Positions 38,401 through 50,280 of a DNA stretch of 64,000 nucleotides are shown one piece after another. Source of the DNA: Botryotinia globosa (Eukaryota; Ascomycota; Leotiomycetes; Helotiales; Sclerotiniaceae); NCBI GenBank assembly GCA_014898425.1, contig RCSZ01000005.1:1302001-1366000 (forward strand), given 5' to 3'. Under the pieces are notes generated by a model. It made no database searches. It had not been told where the DNA came from and saw only the letters and a list, made by a program, of their open reading frames with translations. Position numbers and translations under genes: made by a program. Numbering within the stretch: position 1 is the first letter of the stretch; each line of letters opens with the position of its first letter.

Positions 38401-38647
38401 AGATGAATTGAGACGAAGAAGAGTGAATAGTCTGTTGGCAGTGGTAATAGAACTAGAAGTAGGACTAGATGTGAAACTTGAAGTAGCTGGAGAACTAGAC
38501 GTAGAACCAGAAGTAGATGTAGAAGAAGATTGACGAGATGAGATGAGATGAGATGAAGTATACAAGAGGTAGTGAAGTAGTGAATTATCAGTATATGACA
38601 ACTTGTTGGAAGGTCAAGCAAGATATCAGGTACTAATATGCACAGAA

Positions 38648-38845
38648 TGGATGGATGGATGGATGGGTGGATGTATGTATGTATGTATGTATGTTTGTAG
38701 TATGTATTGTAATTCTGTGGTTTTCTGAAGGTTGAAATTTATAATAAGAAAAGCATAAAAGACATGAAATTCCCAAAGTATGAGTGAGAATAGATAGGTA
38801 GGCAGGTAGGTAGGTAGGTAGGTAGGTAGGTAGGTAGGTAGGTAT
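38648..38845. repeat. GGAT/GTAT and GGTA tetranucleotide microsatellites
   Basis: Tandem GGAT then GTAT units occupy 38648-38697. A separate run of about eleven GGTA units occupies 38793-38845. The two are separated by about 95 bp of ordinary AT-rich sequence. Confidence 0.9.
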
Positions 38846-39084
38846 CCAGGGGGAGAGGGAGGAAGGGAGGGAATTCTGATGATGGTTGATGATACTTTGT
38901 ATCGTGGAGGGGGCGGTGTTGTTGATCTAAATAGACAAAGTTCAAAGAAATATAAACATTTGTTTTTTATCTTACCTTTCTTTGGCTCTTGCACTTTGTA
39001 AAACCTTTATACTCTCTTTGAACTTCCTTCCACTCTGGGTAACAAAAATCAACTTCTCAATGTACCCTTCTCAACAAGTTGTCA

Positions 39085-39146
39085 GTTGTCTGGCTGTCTG
39101 GCTGTCTGGCTGTCTGGCTGTCTGGCTGTCTGGCTGTCTGGCTGTC
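39085..39146. repeat. 8-bp array, unit CTGTCTGG
   Basis: Seven or so head-to-tail CTGTCTGG units. The translated frame (LAVWLSGC repeated) is an artefact. Confidence 0.9.
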
Positions 39147-39664
39147 TTTCTCAATGCTTCTTGGCTGCCTTTTATATCCCAGATCTTGAACTCAATCAAA
39201 TCTTCCCAACTTTTTTGGGATCGATCCAATGATTGGGACCCGGATACCTGTCCTCAGGAGTGTGATTGCCGACAATAGATGTGCCAGGTTCGATGCAAAG
39301 GTGTGGGTGCAGGTGGAAGTGCAGGTGTAAGTGTAGGTGTAGGTGTAAGTACGTAGGTAGATAGACAGAGGTGTGAGTGATAAAAGGGTGTGCAGGGAGG
39401 GACTTGGATGGAGAGGCACATGCAGCATATAAAAATAAAAATAAATAAAAATAAAGCCAAAGCCCAAGCCCAAGCCTTGAATATTTGGTATCCTATGTGA
39501 CTATGTGACCATGTCAAATCAACAACAAAGTTTCGACAAAAGAAGAATGAAAATTAAACAAAAGGGCGATTCCGTCCTTCGATTTGTCCCTGATGGATTT
39601 AAACTTTGTTTGGTATGTTCAATGATTGGGTGAGGGGGGAGGGGAGAGGGAGGGGGGTGAACAC

Positions 39665-39714
39665 TGAAGGGGTTGAAGGGGTTGAAGGGGTTGAAGGGGT
39701 TGAAGGGGTTGAAA
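39665..39714. repeat. 9-bp array, unit GGGGTTGAA
   Basis: Five perfect copies of GGGGTTGAA, followed by a GTCA/TCAG run at 39733. Confidence 0.9.
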
Positions 39715-40323
39715 TTTCTTATATTGCAATGCAGTCAGTCAGTCAGTGAATCGAGTTGAGTTGGGTACTGATCTGATCTATTGTATGATACTTGTTGTGC
39801 TAAGAATCAACCACGTAGGTAGGTAAGTAGATACGTATAGTACGTATAGTACGTAGGGTAGCTGTTTCGTAGGTGCGGTAAGAATGTTCAGAGGCACAAT
39901 ACCAAATATAATCTCCTTTAGACTTTCGAGTTCCGCTTCTTTTGGGCTTGTTTCTGTTTCTTCTCGTATTTTCATCTCTGTCGCTTGTTTCGTACTATGC
40001 TTCTAATGGTTGATGAATCATGAGAGCCTCCTCATTTCTTTGACCGCCAGCAGAGCACAGGCATGACATTCAATCAAGGCATAGTGTGCTTCGGATCCCA
40101 ATCAATTAGAGCGTCGGTACCGGTATAATGTCCACCAATGGGGGTTAGGAGGTGCGGTGGGAACTGGCTTGATGAGGGTTCCTATGCGCTTTGGATATGC
40201 TCCATCAAATGTTCACAAAGGAAAAGTTTCCTGAACGATGAAGGTTGGGTTGGGACTTGGAAGATTGAAAGTAAAGCTAGGAGACAGGCTAGAATTCACT
40301 CCACATAGAGTTTAAGTCGTGAT

Positions 40324-41048
40324 TTGAGTATTATACACTGCATAATTCGCCTACCTACCATTCCTCTCAAGGATGCAACCCATACATCATCAATTGCGAA
40401 AGTATGCAATATATGTATCATGCACCGATATATGTGGTTGACGACTCGTGTAACAAATACGAATAGTCGAGATGTTCTTACTACATGTATTGCCCAAATG
40501 TATGGGCTGAAACTACTAGGTACTCGATATTTCGCGACTTCACAAGCGTTCTTGAACCCTGATGATAATAGAGATAGAAGGGGTTTAATTGCGGAAAGAA
40601 GATCAAGCAGCGATGGTCTATTAGGTTGGGCTTCAAACTTTCCTACTTCATGAGTATGGGGGCTAGCAGCTTCATATTATAAGGGGGCCGACAACGTTAC
40701 GGAAGCATTCACTAGTTACATAGGTACTTTGTACACCAACGCTATGATGAAGCAAAGTCTCGGTAAGTCTCGGTAAGTATTCTTGCCTCCCGCCTGTTTC
40801 GTTGTTTGGTTGTCTTACAGTGATACAAGAGCACGAACTTCAAAAAAGCAATTCTAATCTATACACTGGAAGACTATCTGCAAAATGTAAGTTGTGTCTA
40901 ACTTCCGTCTAATTGTGTCTGTCTACTGGGTTGCAACCTACAGGTGACATCTACAGTCTACCATCTACTGCCCAAGGATATTCTCTTATCCGTACAAACT
41001 TCTCTACCGGTAATATCACATCAACCCCCAGTATGGAAGAGGCCTAGA
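40324..41048 (+). other. Possible small multi-exon gene or its remnant, family not recognised
   Basis: Segments with protein-like character can be linked by plausible splice sites: a frame through 40500-40625; a segment including KGADNVTEAFTSYIG (about 40675-40757); donors at 40760-40790 (GGTAAGTCTCGGTAAGT); an acceptor at 40820; a short exon to 40889; a GTAAGT donor; and an acceptor near 40944. A last exon then ends at a TAG near 41044. The upstream part contains an in-frame TGA at 40651 unless spliced out. I do not recognise the family and no start is convincing, so this may be a decayed gene continuous with the relic at 41.4-41.9 kb. Confidence 0.22.
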
Positions 41049-41399
41049 CCTTTATGATCGAATGGCATTACAACCCGAAGCCACAGAGGTCTGAGCGTTC
41101 ATCTACTTATCCTCAAGCTCCCAAAATTTTCTTACTCTGCAGGAAAACCCCACTTCATCCCTGACACTAGAAGTTCCGCTAAAGTACTCGAGAATGAATC
41201 AGGATCGACTGCATGTCAGATACTAGGTTACTGACACGTGGTAGGTCATGGCCTAGATGTATCCATGTACTGTTGAGAGTGGAGTAATTCTACATTGGTT
41301 TGCTTAAAGTCTTCGGGAAGTAACGGTGTAATCTACAATCGATGTATAATATCCATCAGGCCCGGGTAGTTGTTATTATACGGACGACTACATGATTAC

Positions 41400-41925
41400 T
41401 ACTCTGCTATGCTACTGTAGAATACACCTTCAATGTCTATGCGATTCTTCAAGCCTACTTATCCAGCCGGGGAAACGAAGCCGTGAACAGCACGATAATT
41501 TATATCCAAACAAAATACTGTCGGATCCGAGTCATACATGTGAATATCTGCATCTTTCAGGCATTAAGCTTCGGTATCGCACATGTGTATTAATGTCAAA
41601 GCACGGCACTGCACAGGGCAGTGATAAATCTGGTAGCGAATTTCGATCTGGCTTACGGCAACACCGTTTCCGAACACTGGCGTTCCATACCCCTCGTCGT
41701 CACTCGCCAAAGCGCCAAAGAGATGGAAGACATCTCCTTGTGTACTCTCGTACCTCTTCCGTTGCCAATGTGTCAAGAGACTATGATCTCGATATGATAC
41801 ATTGCTGCCGTCGGGCAGATATCATAGATATCACACATATTCGCGGAGTTGGGCAGAACTGCCGTGACACTCGGGCCGACCGCGCAGATGCGTGACAAGT
41901 TACAAATACATGTTCTAATCCATTA
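41400..41925 (+). pseudogene. Eroded coding relic with in-frame stops, family not recognised
   Basis: One + frame reads as ordinary protein over long stretches, including AILQAYLSSRGNEAVNSTI, SEHWRSIPLVVTRQSAKEM and FAELGRTAVTLGPTAQMRDK. It is interrupted by TAA (41591-41593), TGA (41795-41797) and TAG (41825-41827). Codons between the stops have a G/C-rich third position (for example 41830-41895), unlike the surrounding intergenic sequence. TGA and TAG could have arisen from CGA and CAG by C-to-T change, as in RIP. No domain is recognised and no parental function is proposed. Confidence 0.35.
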
Positions 41926-43789
41926 ACTTACATGACATACAGTGCTTTAATAATATATGGATATATGGATACCCTCCAATAATGCGAGTGGAGGTGTGAT
42001 TGTGATTGTCAACAAGCCTTTCGTGGACAGAAAGTAATCAATAACGAACGGCATGCCACTTGACCTCAGGGTTGATCGAGATTGGCGGTGAGAGAGGCGT
42101 TTCGGAGGCTTGTGAAATGACCGAGTAGAGATGGTGTGAGTGGACTTCCCTCGTTAGGTTTCTTTTCCTTCTTTTAACTTCATGTACAATGTTATCATTT
42201 CGAGTGTGCTAGACGATATACCTTGAAAAGTATCTAAGCGGTGCTAGGTATATTTCGTCTAGCCGGAGGTAGATGTTCTCTTCGAGAAGGAAAAAGAAGA
42301 CTATTGTGGGGTACGGGAGAACATTATCGTTTCCCATTAGCCACAGTATGCCTGCTACCTCATATATATCGTCTATTTTATTTGCAACAACGAACCGGTG
42401 AACTAAACTTTTCCTTTTCACGACTCACGAGTGCTAAAACTCCAAGTCCATCTATCTCGTAAGTATGAGGTAAAGAAAGGGGAGGGGGAGGGGTTTCGAA
42501 ACAAGGCGAGTGAGGATCAATCCTTTTCTAAAGCCATCTTTCGGCTGGCTCTACCTCGCCGATTTCTGGCCGGAGACAGACAACATTCATTCGGCGATCA
42601 ATGTGTGATCAATGGGTGATGATCGCACTTGATCAAGAGATCGGATCTGATCAATTGATCTTTCATCATTATACATGTTCCTCATCTTGTCGGCTTTGCC
42701 GCTCACTCATATGCAAGCTGCTAGCCATCCTTTGCATTTCCGTCGCTATCACATTTTCAACACTGCTTCTTTGGCTTTTCTCTTCAAAATCAGTATCCTA
42801 GTGATAAAGAATACCTTCAAAAGGGAATAGTTCATAATCAGTTGATTCTAGGTCTTCATAGGCCCATAATCCCTACCTCTACCATGGTCGAACTTGTCCT
42901 TCGAGTCTGACAGGTCGAAATATAGCAGGATATCTGCATCAAACCTTCCATTCCGACGTATTCCTCGCTTGATTTGAACTCCCAATGGATCCCACTGCGA
43001 AGTTGTTGAAATAATTACAAAACTTCATTCGACGAGAGAGAGAGAGTGAAATCTCTCAATGCATTACCAATTTTTCTTCAGGGACATTTTCTGCTGCATA
43101 CAGCTCCAAATGTTACCCTACACTCCATATCTTTTCACAGCGCTCCGTGCTGACATCAGCGCATACATATTACGAAGCCCCCATCCTCCCCGCGAACCAC
43201 AAATTTTCGCGATCTGTCCCTGCATATATGACAGTCTCATTTAGCCTCAACTTTCAATTCTTGGTTCGCATCCGCATTCCTCATCATACATGAAAAGAGA
43301 TGAGGAGAAGGTTACTTTGCTGCACGAAATATTATATTGACAGTTCGTATAAACCCAGAAATCGGGCATGGCAATACCCAGTTTGAGAAGCCGACCGAAA
43401 CCCAAAGGCTCCCCATCATTCAAATAGGGCTCAACAATTGAGGAAAACACATTGTTAATGGCTTTTGAAATTGCCAAGCTACCGACATATAGTTTGCGCG
43501 CCACGCACATAATCACACTGTTTATTTGCCCGAGAATCGGTATCACAATTGCAGGCCCTACGGTTCACAGAGAAAGCATTGCAAGAAAGAGGCATCACAC
43601 ACGACCTCTCGGCCAACCGTTGCAATCCTTCCAGCTACCCGGCGAATTGCCGATCCTCACACTTCTCTCGTACGACATCTGAATCACTCAGGTAGCACAA
43701 GTGAGGTTGTACCAGGAATCGCGAAACGACTTGCATGGTTATCTCGCAAAGCAACGCCAAAAACCGCTAGAACTTCCCCTTCAGTGTCC

Positions 43790-44340
43790 CCATGTACTTT
43801 ATCTTGTGGGACAGCCTCGAGAGGTATCCATGTAAGCATGTCATCTCGACAGCAGCCACAATATCGTTTCATCTCTGTCAGAGGCCTGTCATATTCTCTC
43901 GTTTCCTCCACCTTGAAGTTCGCTCATTCACACTGTCCTCTCATATCAGCCATCCCTCGAGTCTTTTCACATGTCGCTGCAAAGCCTTCCTTCGCTTGCG
44001 GAGTGCAGAGAAATCATCTGATTGTACAAGTGCGATCAAATCCATAAAGCCTTTTCTTACATTTCTGATATCTTTACCGCCGTTTCAATGTTTTGCAAGT
44101 GTTGCGAATTTTGTATTCAGCTGCGGCGTTCGAAGTTTGGTGAAAGGTTGAGCCGCATAGCAATGCAGGAATCCATAGCATCGACAATTGGGTGCATGGA
44201 AAGTTTCCGAACATCTAGATCGTCGTGGTGAGAAGGACTGAGGAACACTTTATTGCAGTGGAATGGATGATCCTTTGATGCCGTTTGAGACCTGGGCTTT
44301 TGTAACAAGTGTCTTGAAAGTTGACACTGGTTAGCCATGC
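43790..44340 (-). pseudogene. Possible second coding relic, minus strand
   Basis: A minus-strand frame has an open 47-codon segment (44084-43944) of protein-like, charged character, including ALRKRRKALQRHVKRLEGWL. It is flanked in the same frame by TGA at 44087-44085 and 43943-43941, with more stops downstream amid readable text such as NDIVAAVEMTCLHGYLSRL. Most of the interrupting stops are TGA, as expected from CGA codons hit by C-to-T change. It may equally be chance. Confidence 0.2.
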
Positions 44341-45884
44341 TTCAATTTGCTTCGATTAGTTCTTTTCACGACGAAAGATGTAGTCTCAAAATCTATCATA
44401 AATGGACATCGGATATAGTGATATATGCCAAACATAAGATTCAATCTCGAGACACTTGAATTACAAGCTACCTATCAGACAATTAGCTGAGCATACTCAT
44501 AGTTTGCAAAGAAAGTCACTCTGGAGTATCGAATCTTTGCACGTCTGACATCACCATAAATCACTATTATTCCATCATCAATTTTCTTCTATTCAAATAC
44601 CCTCTCCCCTCCATCCGCTGAGATGTGAGTGATCTCCATTCTTTCAAGAGTTTAAAGCCGAACCCAGATGTTCTAATAGAGGCTTTTGAGTGAAAAGGGA
44701 AAAGAACAAATACTCATGATCCGTTGATTCTCTTTCACATCTCCCATCTCTCATCTCATCATCCAATTCCCTTTATTTTCCTTCATTTCCCTACCACCTA
44801 TCTCCCGAGGTCCTTCCTATATCTGATGCCGGATATGCATGAGGAACAACATCGTAGCCACTCAACATAAATCTCTCACTGTCATTTTCCAGACTCAGAT
44901 GCGGCAATGCAATATGGATGACATGATACATTTACCTCATGTAAGCTGGAAGTAATCAAATATATCTGCGTACCTACATACCTACATTCATAGTGATACT
45001 CACCACAATTGCAGTAAGAACAAGAAGTATATTTACGAACACTCGGTATTGACACGTAGATTACTCCAAGCATGAACATCTGACATGACACTCACAAATC
45101 CCATCACAATCTCTTGTATTTCGATTTCTTGTGAAAGCAGGTATCTTGATATTACATATCTATGTACACTCTTTCCTCTCTCCTCATCTCACTCACAGCA
45201 GCCATCGCCCCATCTCCCCCATCCCAAACTTTCCTATTATAAGAAGCACAGAACCAACACAGATAATAACACTACAACAAACAAGCTTTCCATAACCCTT
45301 TCATCTACTCCCTTTCCCCCCCCTCCTCCCTCCTCCGCTCTAAACAATATCAGAACCTCATACCCACAATATCATATATACAATGAAATGAATAAACAAC
45401 TACACAATCATCTCATAATCACAATCATACCCATCATAAGCTCACCACCTCATCCTCCACACATCAAAAGAATGATCCACAACCTGAACATACTACATCC
45501 GACTATAGATACCGACCCAAACATGCACCTACTATCCACCATCCACCATGCACAATTTCACAACTACAATCTCTTCAAATTCCACCTCTTTAATCTATAT
45601 CATTCGCCTCAGCAAATTCCCATTTCTACTCCCCAAAACTCTTCTTCATCCACCAGCCACCATTCTCTAAAGAATCTCTTCATCCATTCTTCAACAAACA
45701 AACAAGCTCCTCCTTCCCTACCTTGAAGATTAAACCCCCATAGATCTTCCCCTTTCCCACTTCACACTTCTCACAACCTCGCGTTCCTCGTATCATATAT
45801 ATATATATATATTACCCATCAAATCCACCACTCTTACTCTCAGTCTCTCAGTCTCAGTCTCTCTTCCTATCTCCCTTCCCATCC

Positions 45885-45976
45885 ACTTCCCCATCCACTT
45901 CCCCATCCACTTCCCCATCCACTTCCCCATCCACTTCCCCATCCACTTCCCCATCCACTTCCCCATCCACTTCCCA
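45885..45976. repeat. 12-bp array, unit CCCATCCACTTC
   Basis: About seven copies of CCCATCCACTTC within the G-depleted tract. Confidence 0.9.
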
Positions 45977-46110
45977 TCAAAATTTCACTTATCAAGACAC
46001 CAAGATTCACATACAACAATTTCTCCACTAGTAATTTCCTCTTCTATATACCTACCTAGGTACTCACACCCACACCCATATATATCTACCTATACCTATA
46101 CCTATACCCA

Positions 46111-46137
46111 ACCCCCCCCCCCCCCCCAAAAAAAAAA
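46111..46137. repeat. Poly-C followed by poly-A homopolymers
   Basis: A run of about 17 C is followed directly by about 10 A. Such runs are prone to sequencing-length error. Confidence 0.85.
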
Positions 46138-46360
46138 CTATGCATAGATATTTATCTAGAGAGTTTCCAATAAAATAGTAAAAAGTATATACTATAAATC
46201 ATTCCTATCTCTAATCTCTTATTCATCTCATGTATCTTCTAAATATAATATATACCCCTAATCTTTCCTTCCCCCTCTCATCTCTAACTCTCCTTATCTC
46301 TAATTCCATCCCGATATAAATCTAAAGTTTAGATATTTAATATAATCTATATCTATATCT

Positions 46361-46404
46361 ATATCCATCCCATCCCATCCCATCCCATCCCATCCCATCC
46401 CATT
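46361..46404. repeat. 5-bp array, unit CCATC
   Basis: Eight or so CCATC units on the + strand inside the G-depleted tract. Confidence 0.9.
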
Positions 46405-46497
46405 CTATCTACTTTATTATATTTTACTTTATTCAATCCCTCTCAAATTCTTTCTATCTTCCTCCACCTCCTCTCCCTCCACCTCCTCTCACCCACC

Positions 46498-46768
46498 TCA
46501 TCTCCCCATCTCCCCATCTCCCCATCTCCCCATCTCCCCATCTCCCCATCTCCCCATCTCCCCATCTCCCCATCTCCCCATCTCCCTCCCCATCTCCCCA
46601 TCTCCCCATCTCCCCATCTCCCCATCTCCCCATCTCCCCATCTCCCCATCTCCCCATCTCCCCATCTCCCCATCTCCCCATCTCCCCATCTCCCCATCTC
46701 CCCATCTCCCCATCTCCCCATCTCCCCATCTCCCCATCTCCCCATCTCCCCATCTCCCCATCTCCCCA
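46498..46768. repeat. 8-bp array, unit ATCTCCCC, about 33 copies
   Basis: A nearly perfect ATCTCCCC array is broken once near 46583 by a shortened unit. On the minus strand it reads GGGGAGAT, which gives open frames of MGRWGDGE repeats in all three frames; these are artefacts. The minus strand carries regularly spaced GGGG runs. Confidence 0.95.
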
Positions 46769-47592
46769 ACTATCCACACAAATAAAACAAATAAAGCAAA
46801 TACAACCCCACTCCTTCATTACACATATATTTGCACATCTATATATCTACATATCTACATACCTACATATCTACATATCTACACATCTGCATATCTACAT
46901 ACCTACATACCTACATACCTACATCCCAATTCTTCAAATCCAACTATTCAGATCCAATTTTCAATCTCTCTCTCACACTCTCTCACACACTCTCTCACTC
47001 TCTCACACACTCTCTACAAATAGATCACTAGGTACCTACCTAGTATCTAAAAAATCACCACCAATCTCATTCAAAAAAGAACATCAGACCGTATCATACT
47101 ATCATAACATACCTAATTAAAACTATATATATTTATATCTTCCCTTCCATTCCACCACCACCCACCCCACCTCTACACCCTTAAAAATCCAAAATCCAAA
47201 AAAAAACAATACAAGAAGTTCTCCCAAACAGCGATTGTATACACGAAAATATCCATACGGCGATAAGTCATTCAGTAGCTAATATATACATAAGCCCCTG
47301 CCACCGCCTATACCCATAAGCGACCATGTACCACCGTAAAGATTGGTCATGGATCCATTTGTGTGGTAGTTGAAAGTTAGCATTAATCATGAGTATCGTA
47401 TACTCATCATATTTTCTCCTCCAAGTCTACAACCCTGAGATGAGACGCCCATGGATGTCCGACTCTATCGATTCGACCATTTCCACCCATCCTCAGTTTC
47501 CTCCAGCTTGGCCCAATTTCTGGTTCCAGAATTCTTATTTCTCCTACTCTGGTCAAATCATATCCTCTTCCAACACCACCCTCCAATCCACC

Positions 47593-49198
47593 TCAAGAAT
47601 CTAACCTATCATTTTCTTTTCTATTTGTAACTCCATCCGTCTTCAATTCCGCCCCGGTACCCCTCCCATTAATAGAATTTCCATTCAACTTAATCTTTGG
47701 TTGAGGGGTCTCTCCTAAGATCTTCTTAGCAGCCACGTTATCAAGCCCCTCTTTTGCCAATGCATCCAATCTCATTTCTTCTGCTAATTCATTCTCATCA
47801 TTATCCGATCTATCATCTTCTACTATACTCATGAAAACGAATCGGTAGGCGATACGCAGAATATAGAAGAGCCAGAAAAGATTGAGAGCTTGTAAACTAG
47901 CGAGAAGAGCGGTGGAGATGACGTGTGAGAGTTCACATTTATATTGTTCAGTTTCCCAGTTCAATTCATAGGGGCCGACGGTTTTGAATTCATTGAATTC
48001 CGAGTAGAGAATTCCGAGGTTGAGGTAATGTCGGAGGTAGACCCAAGAAGCAATGAAGAATGCGAAATAAGGTCCCACAAGAGGGTGATCTAAGTAATTG
48101 AGGGTTTTGGATGTCTAAAAGATTGTTAGTCCATGTTGTACATTTTAGGACGCAAGGGGATTGTAAACAAACCGCTAGGAAGAAATCACTGATATCATGA
48201 GTGACATAAACAGCCAAGCCCATATATGTGAAATGAAAACGGTAGCTCAACCCAATAAGGAACAAAGACACAATGTGATGTCCAACCAATTCCCTATAAT
48301 CCTTTCTAGGCTTCTCCAAACCCAAGCATAAAACTAGAGCCTGTTGCGCCCAGTATGCAGCCTGGAACAAGTAATAGAATTTGAATATTGCCTCATGGGT
48401 CTTGTGCGGGAACCCTTCATACATTCCATGTGTATTGAAATACCAAACCGGGGTTCGACTCATGACGTATAACCCACAAGGACCGAGGAACCCAAAATAG
48501 ATCGCAGTGTACATTTGTTCCATGAATCTTGATTGTTTAGCCCTACTCTTCAATCCACTCTTGCGAGCCAACGGTCTCAGGAATTTCTGCATGATGAATT
48601 CGCGAGTGAAGGATAAAACGACAATGTAGAAAGAAACCAAAGCGAGATCCCACGGTCCTTTGCCATATTGAACTGGTGCTCCTGGGTCCGACCCTTCCTC
48701 TCGAGGAAGTTCGTAAGCTGGGAAAATGAAGTAGTGTAGGGGATTGGATTTCGAAGGATTGATGGCGTATAAGGAGAGCACAGCTGCGATGATAGCTAGA
48801 GGTGTAACCCAAGTATGCTTCAATGCATATCGTTTATATTGTTGCAATAGTGTCTTTGCCTTCCGCCTTTTCGAGTATGGTTTCTTTCGATCTCTATCTG
48901 CCTGTGCCTAAATACCAACACATCCGTCAGTGTCTGCGATCATCCGCGGAAGTGAAAACAGAGATTAGAAGGTACTGACCTTAATTGTCCCGGGAGAGGG
49001 TGGTCTAACATCGACTGTAGCAAAAGCCGGCGCACCAGTATCTCCAGCCCTAATTTCACCACCTAATCCACTAGAACGTCGTCTTATTCTCGGCGTTTCA
49101 ATACTGCTCGGCGCATTGAGCGGTGCCAATTTGTCCTGCTTCGCTGACGATACCAGCTGCGGGAAAGATTCCGTCGTGGAAGGCATATTTGGGAACAC
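47593..49198 (-). CDS. LAG1: Ceramide synthase (sphingosine N-acyltransferase), LAG1/LAC1 family
   Basis: The three-exon model on the minus strand is 49198-48980, 48907-48173 and 48114-47593, giving 491 aa. It is an ER membrane enzyme that joins fatty acyl-CoA to sphingoid bases to make (dihydro)ceramide. A polar N-terminus of about 100 residues precedes several TM segments and the TLC/Lag1 domain. The Lag1 motif is intact: LVGHHIVSLFLIGLSYRFHF, with the His-His pair needed for activity, followed by YVTHDISDFFLA. A characteristic TSKTLNYLDHPLVGP segment spans the last splice junction. The tail is acidic (SIVEDDRSDNDENELAEEM), like the casein kinase-regulated tail of yeast ceramide synthases. 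The second donor (GTTTGT) is weak but required for family continuity. Filamentous fungi usually have two or more paralogues, so the exact paralogue is not assigned. Confidence 0.92.
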
Positions 49199-50280
49199 GA
49201 TGAACCGTCCAGTTAATCTTTATGAATCAATGAACTTTCCTCTCCTTGTAAACCTATCTGATTTACAACTTCCCGAATACCAGAAAAAAGTGGTCAATTA
49301 CAAAAGAAGTATGTGCAATGGTTTGGAAAGAAATGTAGAAACCTCAATGAATCGAGTATCGAACTTGGGGGACACTCCAACTTTTCTATGAGCATCCCGA
49401 ACAGCCAGCTACTCGGTACGTACCACAATACAACATGCTTACTTAAAAATTCGTCTAGGATCTGTCCTCGGACATCCCTCTCCACCATCCAACCATCACT
49501 TGGAGTATTCCCCCTGTTCCCGTTCATCAAAGGATAATTCAAATTCAACGGAACAATGCAACTTTACAGATTTTACATCATCAATGCCATAATGGCCTTC
49601 AGATTCGGTCATGACGAAATCGCAAACGGGACTGCGAATCTTGATCTTGCATGCATGTGCTTGAAACCGCCATCCAGAAGGGTACTAGGTCCTCCAATGA
49701 AAGAATGCTACTGCTTATGAGCTGGATACTGTATCCTCATGAAAGGAGCATCCACTTCGGTTTCCAAAATGCTACTCATTGGTCTAGTCGTGGTTTTTGG
49801 CTCATAGTTTCTTGCCCTGTATCTCTGAGCTCGTAGTTTTTGGCAGTGTAGTTTTTGGCAGTGTCATTTTTGGCCTCGTAGTCTCTAGACTCCTAATTTC
49901 CAATTCACAAATCACAAATATCAATCGAATTACGTAGATATTCTTGGCAAAAGTATTGATTCCGAAATAAAAAGGGGCAGCTTTGGGATTCACATCAAAT
50001 CAGTTTGCCAATTCTTCACTATGCTTGAAACAATACTCCATCATGAGATTCGTGGTCTCATGCTTTGATTACTACTATATGTATAAAAAAATGTAATCGT
50101 AGTTCGTATACATTGTGCTGTGGTATCTATATCCATATCCTTTTCCCTCCTCCCATAATCCGGTCGTAATTTTGGGCAAACTCCTTTTTGGGTCTCCCAA
50201 TACATCAATATACAAATGCTCAAATCCCAACGCCACGCTTATGCTCATGCTCAAATCAGAATCATACCAGAATGGCTATG
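49199..50280. promoter_or_regulatory. Intergenic region between PalH and the ceramide synthase
   Basis: 1.1 kb containing the promoter of the ceramide synthase and the 3' flank of PalH (both minus strand). A degenerate repeat of GTAGTTTTTGGCAGT-like units lies at about 49786-49890. No gene is seen. Confidence 0.5.

Larger units (their letters stand above)
45180..47240. other. G-depleted (+ strand) tract of about 2 kb
   Basis: Across this tract the + strand contains only a few G per 60 bases (often 1-3) while C, A and T are abundant, so the minus strand is G/A rich and nearly C-free. A 213-codon frame (45085-45726) exists because TGA and TAG need G; its composition is low-complexity and it is not called as a gene. 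The tract lies directly downstream of the ceramide synthase gene, which is transcribed toward it. Confidence 0.85.
37723..47592. other. Long gene-poor region with tandem arrays and decayed coding relics
   Basis: 9.9 kb without an intact gene. The first kilobase is the CT-rich (coding-strand) promoter side of the ABC transporter. It is followed by many short tandem arrays (38.2-39.7 kb), two stretches with broken coding character (about 41.4-41.9 kb on + and 43.8-44.3 kb on -), and a tract of about 2 kb almost lacking G on the + strand (45.2-47.2 kb). Confidence 0.6.

Noticed and set aside
43526..44047. 173-codon + strand frame
   Set aside because: Composition is not protein-like. The opposite strand shows better but broken coding character.
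45085..45726. 213-codon open frame
   Set aside because: It lies in a tract nearly free of G, where TGA and TAG are almost impossible. The translation is low-complexity with no domain or splice support.
46443..46819. Open frames of about 93-121 codons of MGRWGDGE repeats on the minus strand
   Set aside because: Produced by the 8-bp ATCTCCCC array, which is open in all three frames.
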